From contig NZ_JBASAD010000035.1 in assembly GCF_049650445.1 (NCBI RefSeq), positions 89,765-153,764 on the forward strand: a stretch of DNA of 64,000 nt, in the 5' to 3' direction. Under the pieces are notes generated by a model that saw nothing but the letters and a program-made list of their open reading frames with translations, ran no database searches and had not been told where the DNA came from. Shown one piece after another: positions 16,144 through 25,445 of the stretch. A program made the translations under genes and the position numbers. Source of the DNA: Castellaniella sp049650445. GTDB lineage: Bacteria > Pseudomonadota > Gammaproteobacteria > Burkholderiales > Burkholderiaceae_B. The stretch's first letter is position 1; every line of letters begins with the position of its first letter.

Positions 16144-17045
16144 ACGCGCCGTCTTCCGCCATCCAGGGGACCTCGGCCACCCGCGCGCGTCCGGGCAAGT
16201 CGCGCGCGCCCTGGGTGAAAGCCCTGCGGCACCTGTTCGCCCGCCGGGTCGTGCTGGCCTCCGCCCTCGTCCTGCTGCTGACGGTCGTCGTGGCGGTGTT
16301 CTATCCCATGCTGTCCGACGCCGATCCAGGCGACATGAACATCGCCATGCGGCTGCATGCGCCTTCGTGGGCGTATTGGGCCGGCAATGACGAACTGGGC
16401 CGCGACGTGATGCTGCGCATCATCTACGGGGCCCGCTATTCGCTGATGATCGGTTTCTTCACGGCCCTGGGCGCGGTGGTGCTGGGGACGGTGCTGGGCA
16501 TGCTGGCGGGGTACTTCCGCCGACTGGACGCGCCGCTGATGCGTCTGGTGGACGCGATGATGGCCTTTCCCGACATCCTGCTGGGCATCGCTCTGGTGTC
16601 GATCCTGGGGGCCTCGCTGTGGAACGTGATCCTGGCGCTGGTCATCGTCTACACGCCGCGTGTGGCGCGTGTGGTGCGTGCTTCTACCCTGGTGCTGCGT
16701 GAACTGTTGTTCGTCGACGCCGCCAAGGCCCTGGGTGTGAGAACGCCGATGATTCTGTGGCGCCATATCCTGCCCAATCTGCTCTCGCCGGTGCTGGTGC
16801 AGGTGACCTTCATCTTCGCCTACGCGATTCTGGCCGAGGCGGGGCTGTCTTTCCTGGGTGTGGGCGTGCCGCCCGAGATCCCGACCTGGGGCACCATGAT
16901 CACGGGCAGCCTGCAATACGCCGATCAGGCATTCTGGACCATCCTCGCACCCGGTATCGCCATCGTGCTCACCGCCCTGTCGCTGCAGCTATTGGGCGAT
17001 GGCGTGCGCGATTTGTTCGACCCCAAACTGAAGCAGAAATCATGA
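16140..17045 (+). CDS. Peptide ABC transporter permease (DppC type)
   Basis: The 301-residue partner permease has a short cytoplasmic N-terminus, a first helix around residues 37-60, and the DppC signature GNDELGRDVMLRIIYGAR (about residues 81-98). The EAA loop reads FVDAAKALGVRTPMILWRHI. It would pair with the DppB-type protein to form the membrane channel. ATGA overlaps at both ends show a coupled operon. Confidence 0.94.
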   Translation: MNAPSSAIQGTSATRARPGKSRAPWVKALRHLFARRVVLASALVLLLTVVVAVFYPMLSDADPGDMNIAMRLHAPSWAYWAGNDELGRDVMLRIIYGARYSLMIGFFTALGAVVLGTVLGMLAGYFRRLDAPLMRLVDAMMAFPDILLGIALVSILGASLWNVILALVIVYTPRVARVVRASTLVLRELLFVDAAKALGVRTPMILWRHILPNLLSPVLVQVTFIFAYAILAEAGLSFLGVGVPPEIPTWGTMITGSLQYADQAFWTILAPGIAIVLTALSLQLLGDGVRDLFDPKLKQKS

Positions 17046-18103
17046 CGGCTCACGAGTCCGTTTCCGCGCAGATCGTGCCTCGGCTCGACGTGCGCGCGCT
17101 ATCCACCTCCTTTGCCACCGAGGACGGGCGCATCCAGAGCGTGGCGGACGTCAGCTTTCGCCTCATGCCCGGCCAGACGCTGGCGCTGGTGGGCGAATCC
17201 GGTTCGGGGAAGTCGGTCACCAGCCTGTCGCTGATGGGGCTGCATGCCAAGACCTCGCATGCCCGGATCGAGGGTGAGGCGCATTTCGTGCTGCGCGATG
17301 GCCGCAGCGTCGATCTGCTGCGGCTCGACCAGAAAGCGCTGCGCGGCCTGCGCGGCAACGAACTGGCCATGATTTTCCAGGAGCCCATGACCAGCCTGAA
17401 TCCGGTGCTGACGGTGGGCGAGCAGATCGCCGAATCGGTGCGTCTGCACATGGGGCTGGACAAGGCCGGCGCCCTGGCCCATGCCCGCCGCATGCTGGAA
17501 CTGGTGGAAATCCCCGCTGCCGCGCAGCGGGTGAGCGAATATCCGCACCAGCTTTCGGGCGGCATGCGCCAGCGTGTGATGATCGCGCTGGCCATGGCCT
17601 GCAATCCGACCCTGCTGATCGCCGATGAACCCACGACGGCGCTGGACGTCACCATCCAGGCGCAGATCCTGTCGCTGATGGGGCGGCTGCAGCAGGAGAC
17701 GGGCATGAGCATCCTGTTCATCACTCACAATCTGGGCGTGGTGGCGCAATACGCCGATGCGATCGCCGTGATGTACGCGGGCCGCATCGTCGAGAGCGCC
17801 AGCGTGCACGACCTGTTCGCCACGCCGCGCCATCCTTATACCCAGGGTCTGCTGGGCTGCCTGCCGGGAGTGGTGCGCAAGCGCGAACGGCAGGCGGGGG
17901 CCGGGGCGCTGCGCCGCCGGCTGGATGCCATTCCGGGGCAGGTTTCCAGTCCGCTGGCTCCGCCGCCCGGTTGTGCCTTTGCGCCGCGCTGCAGCCGGCG
18001 CCTGGAGACCTGTGATGCGGCGATGCCGGCCCTGGAGGTGATCAATGCGGACCGCTGGCCCTTGCGCCAGGTGCGCTGCATCCGCGCGGGAGAAACGGCA
18101 TGA
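17042..18103 (+). CDS. Peptide ABC transporter ATP-binding protein (DppD type)
   Basis: The 353-residue ATPase has Walker A GESGSGKS, Q-loop MIFQEPMTSLNP, signature LSGGMRQRVMIALA, Walker B LLIADEPTTALD and H-loop FITHN. The C-terminal oligopeptide/dipeptide extension has the Cys-rich CAFAPRCSRRLETC cluster typical of DppD, which often binds an iron-sulphur centre. The start at 17042 overlaps the dppC-type stop. It works as a heterodimer with the next protein. Confidence 0.94.
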   Translation: MTAHESVSAQIVPRLDVRALSTSFATEDGRIQSVADVSFRLMPGQTLALVGESGSGKSVTSLSLMGLHAKTSHARIEGEAHFVLRDGRSVDLLRLDQKALRGLRGNELAMIFQEPMTSLNPVLTVGEQIAESVRLHMGLDKAGALAHARRMLELVEIPAAAQRVSEYPHQLSGGMRQRVMIALAMACNPTLLIADEPTTALDVTIQAQILSLMGRLQQETGMSILFITHNLGVVAQYADAIAVMYAGRIVESASVHDLFATPRHPYTQGLLGCLPGVVRKRERQAGAGALRRRLDAIPGQVSSPLAPPPGCAFAPRCSRRLETCDAAMPALEVINADRWPLRQVRCIRAGETA

Positions 18104-19077
18104 CGCAAACTCCGGCATCCGCAGAGCCTTTGCTGCGCATCCAGAACCTGAGCAAGCAGTTCGGCGTCGGCCCCGGCGCGGTACGCGCGGTGCAGGACGT
18201 GTCGTTCGACATCCTGCCCGGAGAAACCTTGGGCCTGGTGGGTGAATCCGGTTCGGGCAAAAGCACGATCGGCCGCATGCTCACCCGCCTGATCGACCCG
18301 ACCGACGGCAAGCTGCTTTACCGGCACGAGGCGCGCGAGGTCGATCTGGCGCGCCTGAGCCAGGGCGCCCTGCGCCCGCTGCGCGCGGATATCCAGATCA
18401 TCTTCCAGGACCCCTATGCCAGTCTGAATCCACGCATGCGCATCCGCGACGTGCTGAGCGAGGCGCTGTCTACCCATGGCCTGGCGCGAGGCGCGGCACG
18501 GCAAAAGCGCATCGAGGAATTGCTGGAACAAGTCGGCCTGCGGCCCGAGCACGCCGAACGCTTCCCGCACGAGTTCTCCGGCGGGCAGCGTCAGCGCATC
18601 GGCATCGCCCGCGCCCTGGCGGTGGAGCCCCGCTTCATCGTTGCCGATGAGCCGCTTTCGGCGCTCGACGTGTCCATCCAGGCTCAGGTGGTCAATCTGC
18701 TGGGCGAACTGAAAGAGCGCCTGAACCTGACGCTGCTGTTCATTTCCCACGATCTGGACGTGGTGGAATACCTGTGCGACCGGGTGGTGGTACTGTATCT
18801 GGGCCGCGTGGTCGAGGTCGCTCCGACGGAAGCCTTGTACACACGGCCGCGCCATCCTTATACGCAGGCTTTGCTGGCGGCGGCGCCCATCCCCGATCCG
18901 GCGCAACGTCGCGAAATCCCTTTGCTGTCGGGCGATCTGCCCAGCCCTAAGAACCCGCCCAGCGGCTGTGTGTTCCGCACCCGCTGCCCGCTGGCGGAAA
19001 GCCGGTGTGCACAGGCTGACATGCAGTTGCGCGCCGTGGGCGAGGGGCATCTGCAGGCTTGCTGGAAGGCGCAATAA
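18100..19077 (+). CDS. Peptide ABC transporter ATP-binding protein (DppF type)
   Basis: The 325-residue second ATPase shows Walker A GESGSGKSTIG, Q-loop IIFQDPYASLNPRM, signature FSGGQRQRIGIARA and Walker B FIVADEPLSALD. The C-terminal domain carries CVFRTRCPLAESRC, the DppF/OppF version of the cysteine cluster. It overlaps the DppD-type gene by 4 bp and completes a five-component importer. The following enzyme gene starts 53 bp later, preceded by a GAAAGAGG ribosome binding site. Confidence 0.94.
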   Translation: MTQTPASAEPLLRIQNLSKQFGVGPGAVRAVQDVSFDILPGETLGLVGESGSGKSTIGRMLTRLIDPTDGKLLYRHEAREVDLARLSQGALRPLRADIQIIFQDPYASLNPRMRIRDVLSEALSTHGLARGAARQKRIEELLEQVGLRPEHAERFPHEFSGGQRQRIGIARALAVEPRFIVADEPLSALDVSIQAQVVNLLGELKERLNLTLLFISHDLDVVEYLCDRVVVLYLGRVVEVAPTEALYTRPRHPYTQALLAAAPIPDPAQRREIPLLSGDLPSPKNPPSGCVFRTRCPLAESRCAQADMQLRAVGEGHLQACWKAQ

Positions 19078-19130
19078 ACACACGCGGCACGCCGCGCAAC
19101 ACGTCATATGCAACGAAAGAGGCCTACGCC

Positions 19131-20402
19131 ATGCAACCGGATTTTCTGATTGATCACCACCACAAGAGCTTTCCGCTCGCCGCCTCGCCCGTGCAGGCTT
19201 CGCGCATCGCCGAGCGCGGCTGGAACGTGCTGGCGGACGACCTGCCCTATCCGCTGGCCGTGATACGCCGCTCGGCCCTGGAACACAATGTGCGCTGGAT
19301 GCAGGACTATGCCCAGGGACGTCGCGTCGCCTTCGCGCCGCACGGCAAGACCACCATGTCGCCCCAGTTGTTCGATCTGCAATTGCGGGGCGGCGCCTGG
19401 GGGCTGACCTTCGCGACGATCCATCAGCTTGCCGTCGGGCTGGAGTCTGGCATGCGCCGCGCGATCATCGCCAATCAGGTCGTGGCGCCCGCCGACCTGG
19501 ACGGGCTCGATGCCCTGCTCACCCGGCACGAGGGCCTGCGGGTGTGGTTCCTGGTCGACTCCCTGGCACAGTTGCGCGGCATCGAGGACTGGGCGCGTGT
19601 GCGCGGCAGCCAGCGGGTCTTTGATGTGCTGCTGGAAGTGGGCATCCAGGGCCAGCGCACGGGCGTGCGGACGTCCGCCGAGGCGCTGGAGTTGGCGCAG
19701 GCCATCCAGGCCAGCGCGGCGGCGCGCCTGGGCGGCATCGAATGCTATGAAGGCGGACTGGCGAAGTGCGACAGCGCGCACGACGTGCCTGCCGTGACCG
19801 AACTCGTGCGCCGCGTGGTCGAGATCGTCGCGGCTTGCGACGCGCAGGGGTTGCTGCCTGCAGGCGAACCGATCCTGAGTGCCGGCGGCTCGGCCATCTT
19901 CGATCTGGTGATGCCGCTGCTGCAGGGCGCAGGCCTGGTGCGGCCGTTCCTGGGCGTGCTGCGCTCGGGCTGCTACGTGACGCACGATCATGGCAATTAT
20001 CAGCGCCTGCTCAAGCTGGTGGAACAGCGCGGGGGTTTGCAGGATTCATTGCAGGCCGCGCTCGAGGTCTGGTCCATGGTGCAGTCCGTGCCCGAGCCGG
20101 GCCTGGCGCTGCTGACCTGCGGCCGGCGCGACATCTCCTATGACCTGGAACTGCCGTCCGTCCAGCGTTGGGCGCCGCGCGGCACCCGGCAGGCGCAGGA
20201 CGCGCCCGCATCCTGGAAGATCAGCGCCCTGAACGACCAGCATGCCTATCTGCGGTTCGATCCGTCGCAGGCCGTTCCGGCCGTGGGCGACCGGGTCGCG
20301 CTGGGCATCTCCCACCCCTGCACCACCTTCGACAAGTGGCGCTGGATGCCGGTGGTGGACGATGCCTGGACGATCGTCGATGCGGTCGAGACGCGGTTCT
20401 GA
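19131..20402 (+). CDS. D-serine/D-threonine deaminase-like fold-type III PLP enzyme
   Basis: The 423-residue protein has the alanine-racemase-like barrel of the DSD1/D-threonine aldolase group. The PLP lysine is in FAPHGKTTM (Lys73), and the C-terminal zinc ligand pair is visible in SHPCTTFDKW, as in eukaryotic-type D-serine dehydratases. It probably deaminates a D-hydroxyamino acid to the 2-oxoacid and ammonia. The neighbouring D-aminoacylase could supply the free D-amino acid and RidA could clear the enamine product. A lyase or racemase role cannot be excluded. Confidence 0.82.
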   Translation: MQPDFLIDHHHKSFPLAASPVQASRIAERGWNVLADDLPYPLAVIRRSALEHNVRWMQDYAQGRRVAFAPHGKTTMSPQLFDLQLRGGAWGLTFATIHQLAVGLESGMRRAIIANQVVAPADLDGLDALLTRHEGLRVWFLVDSLAQLRGIEDWARVRGSQRVFDVLLEVGIQGQRTGVRTSAEALELAQAIQASAAARLGGIECYEGGLAKCDSAHDVPAVTELVRRVVEIVAACDAQGLLPAGEPILSAGGSAIFDLVMPLLQGAGLVRPFLGVLRSGCYVTHDHGNYQRLLKLVEQRGGLQDSLQAALEVWSMVQSVPEPGLALLTCGRRDISYDLELPSVQRWAPRGTRQAQDAPASWKISALNDQHAYLRFDPSQAVPAVGDRVALGISHPCTTFDKWRWMPVVDDAWTIVDAVETRF

Positions 20403-20419
20403 GCCCTGCGGATGACATC

Positions 20420-21403
20420 ATGCCTGCCATCATGCCGGTGACCGCCCCGTTGCTGACCTTGCAGCTCTTGCAGCGGCAAAAGTATGATTTGCCGCAGGCG
20501 CAGCGCCAGGTGATCGACGTCATCCTGAAAGACCCGGGTGCGGCGGTGCTCGCCACGGTCGAGCAACTGGCCGCGCAGGCCTGCGTATCCATGCCCACCA
20601 TCGTGCGCATGTGCCGCCGCTTCGGCTTCGATTCGGTGCGCGAGTTCATGGTCGCGCTGGCGCAGACGCTGGCGGTATCGGGCTCGCACCTGCACCGCAG
20701 CGTAGAGGCCGGAGACCCCGCCGACGCGGTCATCAGCAAGATCACGCATGCCGCCGCCAGCGCGCTGACCCATCTGGGGCGCAGCCTGGACCCGGCCGGG
20801 ATCGATGCCGTGGCCGACGCGATGGCCCGGGCCTCGCGCATCGATTGCTATTCCGTCGGCGCGGCCTCGTCCTTCATGGCGCAGGAGCTGCAAAGCCGCC
20901 TGTTCCGTCTGGGGCTGACGGCCAATGCGATCTTCGACGCGCACCAGCAACTGGTGTCGGCGTCCACGCTGGGCCAGGGCGGTGTGGCCTTCGTGATCTC
21001 GCACGTGGGCCGCATGCCCTACACCCTGGAAGCGGCTCAGTTTGCCCAGGAACATGGCGCCACGGTGGTGGCACTGACGCAGCCCGATACGCCGCTGGCC
21101 GATCTGGCTGATCTGCTGCTGCCGGTCTCGGTGCCGCAGGACGCGGTGATGCGTGTGGGCACGGAAGCCTACCTGGCGCATCTGATGGTCATCGAGATCC
21201 TGATGGTGCGCTTGGCACAGATCCTGGGGCCGCGCGTGGTCAGCGGCATGCAGCAATACAAGCGTCTGTTGGAGACGCACGGCTTCGACAGCTACGAATA
21301 CATGGGGTTTCAGCAGCCCGTGCACGTGCGGCGCGGCGACGGTAAAGACCCGAGGCCCGGCACGGTCGGCACGCAGGCGCGGCCCAAGGTGGAAAAACGA
21401 TGA
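20420..21403 (+). CDS. RpiR-family transcriptional regulator (HTH + SIS)
   Basis: The 327-residue protein has an N-terminal HTH_6 domain (about residues 15-90; TVEQLAAQACVSMPTIVRMC, then RFGFDSVREF) and a C-terminal SIS domain that usually binds a phosphosugar but in other family branches senses different metabolites (about 130-265, with YSVGAASSFMAQELQSRLF). It is inside the operon it presumably controls, overlapping the D-aminoacylase gene by 4 bp. The inverted repeat at 13464-13478 is a candidate target. Among three ATGs, 20420 gives the fullest domain without entering the upstream gene. Confidence 0.88.
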   Translation: MPAIMPVTAPLLTLQLLQRQKYDLPQAQRQVIDVILKDPGAAVLATVEQLAAQACVSMPTIVRMCRRFGFDSVREFMVALAQTLAVSGSHLHRSVEAGDPADAVISKITHAAASALTHLGRSLDPAGIDAVADAMARASRIDCYSVGAASSFMAQELQSRLFRLGLTANAIFDAHQQLVSASTLGQGGVAFVISHVGRMPYTLEAAQFAQEHGATVVALTQPDTPLADLADLLLPVSVPQDAVMRVGTEAYLAHLMVIEILMVRLAQILGPRVVSGMQQYKRLLETHGFDSYEYMGFQQPVHVRRGDGKDPRPGTVGTQARPKVEKR

Positions 21404-22869
21404 GCAACAGAGTGTGGTTGAAGGACGGCACCGTGGTCGATGGCACGGGCGAGCCCTCGTTCAGGGGCGATGTGTGGCTGCAGGGCGATCGCATCGTCGC
21501 GGTGTATCCCGCGCAGGAGCGCGAGACGCGCGCCGATGTGCGGGCCTGGATGGCTGAGGGGCCCCGGATGCACGATTGTCGGGGCAAAGTGATCGCTCCC
21601 GGTTTCATCGACGTGCATACGCACGATGATGCCGCCGTGCTGAACACCCCGGACATGCTGCCCAAGATTTCTCAGGGCGTGACGACGGTGGTTGCAGGCA
21701 ACTGCGGCATTTCGCTGGCGCCGGTGGTGACCGACCGGCCGCCCGCGCCCTTGTCGCTGCTGGGTGACCGGCAATACCGGTACGCCACCTTCCGCGACTA
21801 TACGGCAGCGGTGGATGCCACCCGCCCCGCCATCAACATCGCTGCGCTGCTGGGGCATACGGCGCTGCGCATCAAGCACGTGGCGGACCTGGATCGTCCC
21901 GCCACGGCCGAAGAACGCACCGCGATGGCCGCTGACATGCGTGAAGCCATGGACGCGGGCGCTCTGGGGCTGTCCAGCGGCGTCTTTTACCGCGAAGCCT
22001 ACGCCGCCGACGTGCCGGAACTGGTCGCCGTGGCCCGCGAGGCCGCTGCCCAGGGCGGGGTGTACGCCACGCACATCCGGGATGAGCTGAAGGACATTCT
22101 GGAGGCCATGATGGAGGCCGCAGGCACCGCGCGCCAGGCCGGGCTGCCGCTGGTGCTGTCGCACCACAAATGCGCGGGTTCGGCCAACTGGGGCCGGACC
22201 TTGCAGACCCTGCCGCTGGTGGATGAGCTGGCCAGCCAGCAGGAACTGGCGATGGATGTGTATCCCTATACGGCCGGGTCCACCGTGCTGCGTGAAGACC
22301 TGGTGGATGGTGTGATCGACATCCTGATCACCCGCAGCGAACCGCATCCCGAAGTGGCGGGGCGCTACCTGCGCGCCATTGCAGCCGAATGGGGCATGAG
22401 TGAATACGACGCCTGCGTCGCGCTCAAGCCCGGCAACGCCTGCTACTTTCAGATGCGCGAGGACGACGTGCAGCGCGTCATCACGCACCCGCTGTCGATG
22501 ATCGGTTCGGACGGTCTGCCCAACGACGAGCGCCCGCATCCCCGCCTGTGGGGCGCCTTTCCTCGCGTGCTGGCGCAATATTGGCGGGAAAAGGGCGCGC
22601 TCAGCCTGCCGCAGGCCGTGCACAAGATGACCGGCATGTCCGCGCGGCGTTTTCGCATGGGCGACCGGGGTGTGCTGGCCGAGGGCAAGGCGGCCGACGT
22701 GGTCGTGTTCGATCCCGACCGCATCAAGGACAACGCCACCTTCGAAGCCCCGATGCAGGTCAGTGACGGCGTGGAAGCGGTCTGGGTCAACGGCGTGCTT
22801 GGCTACACGGAGGCCGACGGGGTGCGGCCGGAACGGGGCGGCCGCTTCGTGCGGCGCCAGACGGTTTAG
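21400..22869 (+). CDS. N-acyl-D-amino-acid deacylase (D-aminoacylase)
   Basis: This 489-residue amidohydrolase releases D-amino acids from N-acyl-D-amino acids. The metal site is visible in GFIDVHTHDDA (His73, His75), with the family's extra Cys ligand in AGNCGISLAP (Cys102), then HTALRIKH, YATHIRDE, LSHHKCAG and the catalytic Asp in SMIGSDGLPN. It is the last gene of the D-peptide operon. Deacylation followed by the DSD-like step would turn an imported acyl-D-amino acid into a 2-oxoacid. Activity on D-glutamate or D-aspartate derivatives is possible. Confidence 0.92.
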   Translation: MSNRVWLKDGTVVDGTGEPSFRGDVWLQGDRIVAVYPAQERETRADVRAWMAEGPRMHDCRGKVIAPGFIDVHTHDDAAVLNTPDMLPKISQGVTTVVAGNCGISLAPVVTDRPPAPLSLLGDRQYRYATFRDYTAAVDATRPAINIAALLGHTALRIKHVADLDRPATAEERTAMAADMREAMDAGALGLSSGVFYREAYAADVPELVAVAREAAAQGGVYATHIRDELKDILEAMMEAAGTARQAGLPLVLSHHKCAGSANWGRTLQTLPLVDELASQQELAMDVYPYTAGSTVLREDLVDGVIDILITRSEPHPEVAGRYLRAIAAEWGMSEYDACVALKPGNACYFQMREDDVQRVITHPLSMIGSDGLPNDERPHPRLWGAFPRVLAQYWREKGALSLPQAVHKMTGMSARRFRMGDRGVLAEGKAADVVVFDPDRIKDNATFEAPMQVSDGVEAVWVNGVLGYTEADGVRPERGGRFVRRQTV

Positions 22870-22893
22870 CCGGCGCGGGCCTGGGTGGCCGGT

Positions 22894-23718
22894 TCAGGTG
22901 GCCGGCGTGTCCCGGGCCGCCAGGCTGGCCAGGCCGTCCAGAACGGGGCTGTCCAGCCAGCGCGGTTGTGCGGCGGCCGGGGCCGTGTGTGCCAGCGCTG
23001 CAGTCAATTCGCCCTGAACGCGCGGCCAGTCGCCGCCGCTGACGAACAGCAGCGCCTGCATGCCGGGGCAGGTGCCGGCGGCCAGTCGCCACTGACGCAG
23101 CAGTGCTCCGGCCTGGGCGGCCGCGATGCCGCTGATGATGGCGGTATCGGTGTCGGTCGGGAAATCGGCGGGTTCGCCTTGGGCCAGGGGCAGGTCCGCC
23201 GTGCCCTGGGACAGGCTGCGCGCCATCAGGGCTGCGCCGGGCAGAATCAGGCCGCCGATGAAGGCGGCGCGGCGTGTGCCGTCGGCCTGTGCCTGCCAGG
23301 CCAGGGTATCGATCGTCGTGGCCGTACCGAAGCTGGCCAGGACGCAGGGAGCGCCCGCCTGCCAGGCGGGATCGTCGCGGACGTGCCGCAGCAGACCCAG
23401 CAGGCCCAGCCAGCGGTCGGCCCCCAGCCGGGCCGGTTGATGATAGCCGTTGACCAGCAGATCGTGACCGTCGCGGGCGTCGTGCCAGCGTACGGGCAGG
23501 CGCCAGGCGGCGCGGCAGGCGTGTTCCAGCCTGTCGCGCACCTCGCTGCCGGCGACGTTGGAACCCAGGATGCGCCGTGGCGTGAAGTCCAGGCGTGCGG
23601 CCAGATCGGGGAGTTCCGTGTGTTCCAGAATCAAGGGCGGGCCCGTGCGCCGGGAAGCCCCGGGCGCCAGCCAGGCGATCTTGACCCGGGTGTTGCCGGC
23701 GTCGATCAGCAGGGTCAT
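22894..23718 (-). CDS. coaX: Type III pantothenate kinase
   Basis: CoaX phosphorylates pantothenate, the first step to coenzyme A, and unlike CoaA is not feedback inhibited. The 274-residue protein has the ASKHA-fold phosphate motif LLIDAGNTRVKIAW (residues 3-16), NGYHQPARLGADRWLGLLG and the catalytic Asp region FGTATTIDTL. I start at 23718, which overlaps the birA stop by 4 bp; the birA-coaX pair is common in Burkholderiales. The longer in-frame extension runs through birA and is not used. Confidence 0.94.
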   Translation of the reverse strand: MTLLIDAGNTRVKIAWLAPGASRRTGPPLILEHTELPDLAARLDFTPRRILGSNVAGSEVRDRLEHACRAAWRLPVRWHDARDGHDLLVNGYHQPARLGADRWLGLLGLLRHVRDDPAWQAGAPCVLASFGTATTIDTLAWQAQADGTRRAAFIGGLILPGAALMARSLSQGTADLPLAQGEPADFPTDTDTAIISGIAAAQAGALLRQWRLAAGTCPGMQALLFVSGGDWPRVQGELTAALAHTAPAAAQPRWLDSPVLDGLASLAARDTPAT

Positions 23719-24587
23719 CGCTGCAACCGCACGGAGATCTCGCCGACCGTGATGGGCTGGATGCCGTCCGCGTTGCGCAGCAGCAGGCGGCCATCGGCGT
23801 CGATGCCGCAGGCCGCGCCCGTGTGCCGCAGGTGGCCGTCGTCGAGCACATCGAGCATGCGACCCACCAGACCGTCGACTTCCGCGTAACGGGCGGGCAG
23901 GTCGGCAAAGCCATGGGCAGTGACGTGGTTCAGCGCGTCGTACCAGGCCCGTGCCGCGCAGGCGGCCAGTTCGGCGGCGGTGGCGTGCGTGGCGACAGGG
24001 TCGTCGGCCGCGATTTCGGTCCAGTCCGCGATGCGCCGGTCCAGGGATTGCGACAGGGCGCGGCCGTCTTTCAGGTTGAAGCCCATGCCGATGATGATGA
24101 GGTGGTGGTCGGCGGTCTGGGCCGTGCCCGAACGGGTGGATTCGATCAGGATGCCGGCCAGCTTGGCCTGGTCCCAGAGCAGATCGTTGGGCCATTTCAT
24201 GGTCAGGCGCGGCCGCTGGCGGGGGGCCAGGTGCGTGCGCAGGGCCTGACAGGTCGCCAGGCCGATCAGGGGCGCCAGGGTCGGCAAGCGGCGAGCCGGC
24301 AGGAACACGTCGAAGGCGCAGGAGAACATCAGATTGGCGCCGACGCGATTCTGCCAGGTGCGCCCGGCGCGTCCGCGCCCCTGGGACTGAAGATGCGTGC
24401 CCAGCAGCCAGGGCCGGTCCGGCGGCCCGCCGTCGCGGCGCGCGCGCGCCAGCAGGTCGGCATTGGTCGAGCCGGTCTGTTCGACCCAGTCCACCTGGCG
24501 AAATTGCGGCAGGGTCTCGCGCAGGGCACCGGCCAGGGCCTCGGGAGACGGCAGGGCGCAGGCGGGGTCGTGGGATGAGCCGGTCAT
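23715..24587 (-). CDS. birA: Biotin-[acetyl-CoA carboxylase] ligase, no DNA-binding domain
   Basis: The enzyme attaches biotin through biotinyl-AMP to the carrier protein of acetyl-CoA carboxylase. The 290-residue protein has the adenylate loop GRGRAGRTWQN (residues 70-80), TMKWPNDLLW with the catalytic Lys, and a C-terminal SH3-like domain. The N-terminal HTH of E. coli BirA is missing, so it is ligase-only and not a repressor of biotin synthesis. The start is fixed by a 45-bp gap to the divergent hydrolase gene. Confidence 0.93.
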   Translation of the reverse strand: MTGSSHDPACALPSPEALAGALRETLPQFRQVDWVEQTGSTNADLLARARRDGGPPDRPWLLGTHLQSQGRGRAGRTWQNRVGANLMFSCAFDVFLPARRLPTLAPLIGLATCQALRTHLAPRQRPRLTMKWPNDLLWDQAKLAGILIESTRSGTAQTADHHLIIIGMGFNLKDGRALSQSLDRRIADWTEIAADDPVATHATAAELAACAARAWYDALNHVTAHGFADLPARYAEVDGLVGRMLDVLDDGHLRHTGAACGIDADGRLLLRNADGIQPITVGEISVRLQR

Positions 24588-24632
24588 ATGGGTAGAATGA
24601 GGTCTGAAGCAGACAGGGGGATCCGCACAGCC

Positions 24633-25277
24633 ATGAGTTTACGCACAGAACAAGCCACATGCCAGGGTCCGGCCGGTCTGATCGAGTACACCGTGGATCA
24701 TCCGGAAGACACGCCGTCGGGCTGGGCGCTGGTGCTGCATCCGCACCCGCTGCATGGCGGCACCCGGGACAACAAGATCGTCACTACGGTATCGCGTGCG
24801 TGTGTGCAGCACGGCCTGCTGGCCATCCGTCCCAATTTTCGGGGGGTGGGCGCGTCTCAGGGCACCTTCGACCGGGGGGACGGAGAAACGGCCGACATGG
24901 CCGCCGTCGTCGAGCACGTCTTCCAGATCTGGCCGCAGGCGAGCTCGGGGCCTTGGGTGCTGGCGGGTTTTTCGTTCGGTTCGGCCGTGGCTGCCCAGCT
25001 TTATGCCGACCTGGCCGATCGGGGCCTGCCCTTGCCGGCCCGTCTGATGCTGATCGGCTGCGCGGTCGAGCGCTTTCGCCACCGCGCTTTGTCCATGCCG
25101 CCCGACACGCTCATGATCCATGGCGAGCACGACGAGGTCGTGCCCTTGTCCGAAGGCATGGATTTTGCCCGGGCGCATCAGTTGCCCATGACCGTCGTGC
25201 CGGACGCCGGACACTTCTTCCACGGCAAGCTGCTGGTCCTGCGGCAGATCGTCCAGTCGGGGTTGAGGGGCCTCTGA
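24633..25277 (+). CDS. Alpha/beta hydrolase (COG2945-like)
   Basis: The 214-residue protein matches the small cytosolic hydrolase group often annotated as predicted hydrolase of alpha/beta superfamily. Visible are the oxyanion strand HPHPLHGGTRDNKIV, the nucleophile elbow GFSFGS, the acid region IHGEHDEVVP and the histidine in DAGHFFHGKL, so the Ser-Asp-His triad appears complete. The substrate is not known. It is divergent from birA. Confidence 0.82.
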   Translation: MSLRTEQATCQGPAGLIEYTVDHPEDTPSGWALVLHPHPLHGGTRDNKIVTTVSRACVQHGLLAIRPNFRGVGASQGTFDRGDGETADMAAVVEHVFQIWPQASSGPWVLAGFSFGSAVAAQLYADLADRGLPLPARLMLIGCAVERFRHRALSMPPDTLMIHGEHDEVVPLSEGMDFARAHQLPMTVVPDAGHFFHGKLLVLRQIVQSGLRGL

Positions 25278-25405
25278 ACAAGCCATCGCGCCGCGCGCAT
25301 CTGCGGCTCGGGCGGGCCTCTGAGGTCCGGGCACATCGTTTCAGTTGCTTGCGTTTTGTCTCGAATTGCCCGGGTCTCGCAGTCGTGGTGGTTTTTCGTG
25401 CTGCC

Positions 25406-25411
25406 TATAAT
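25406..25411 (+). promoter_or_regulatory. -10 element upstream of the DD-carboxypeptidase gene
   Basis: A perfect TATAAT lies 34 bases before the ATG at 25446. No clear -35 is visible 16-18 bases upstream. The gap between the hydrolase and this gene is 168 bp, enough for an independent promoter. Confidence 0.4.
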
Positions 25412-25445
25412 GGGCGCTTGTCGTTTCTTCCCCACTTCGCCGCCC

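Noticed and set aside
22894..24660. A single 588-codon fusion of BirA-region and CoaX frames
   Set aside because: The frame upstream of 23718 is out of register with birA, which is fully explained by 23715-24587. The two are separate, overlapping genes.
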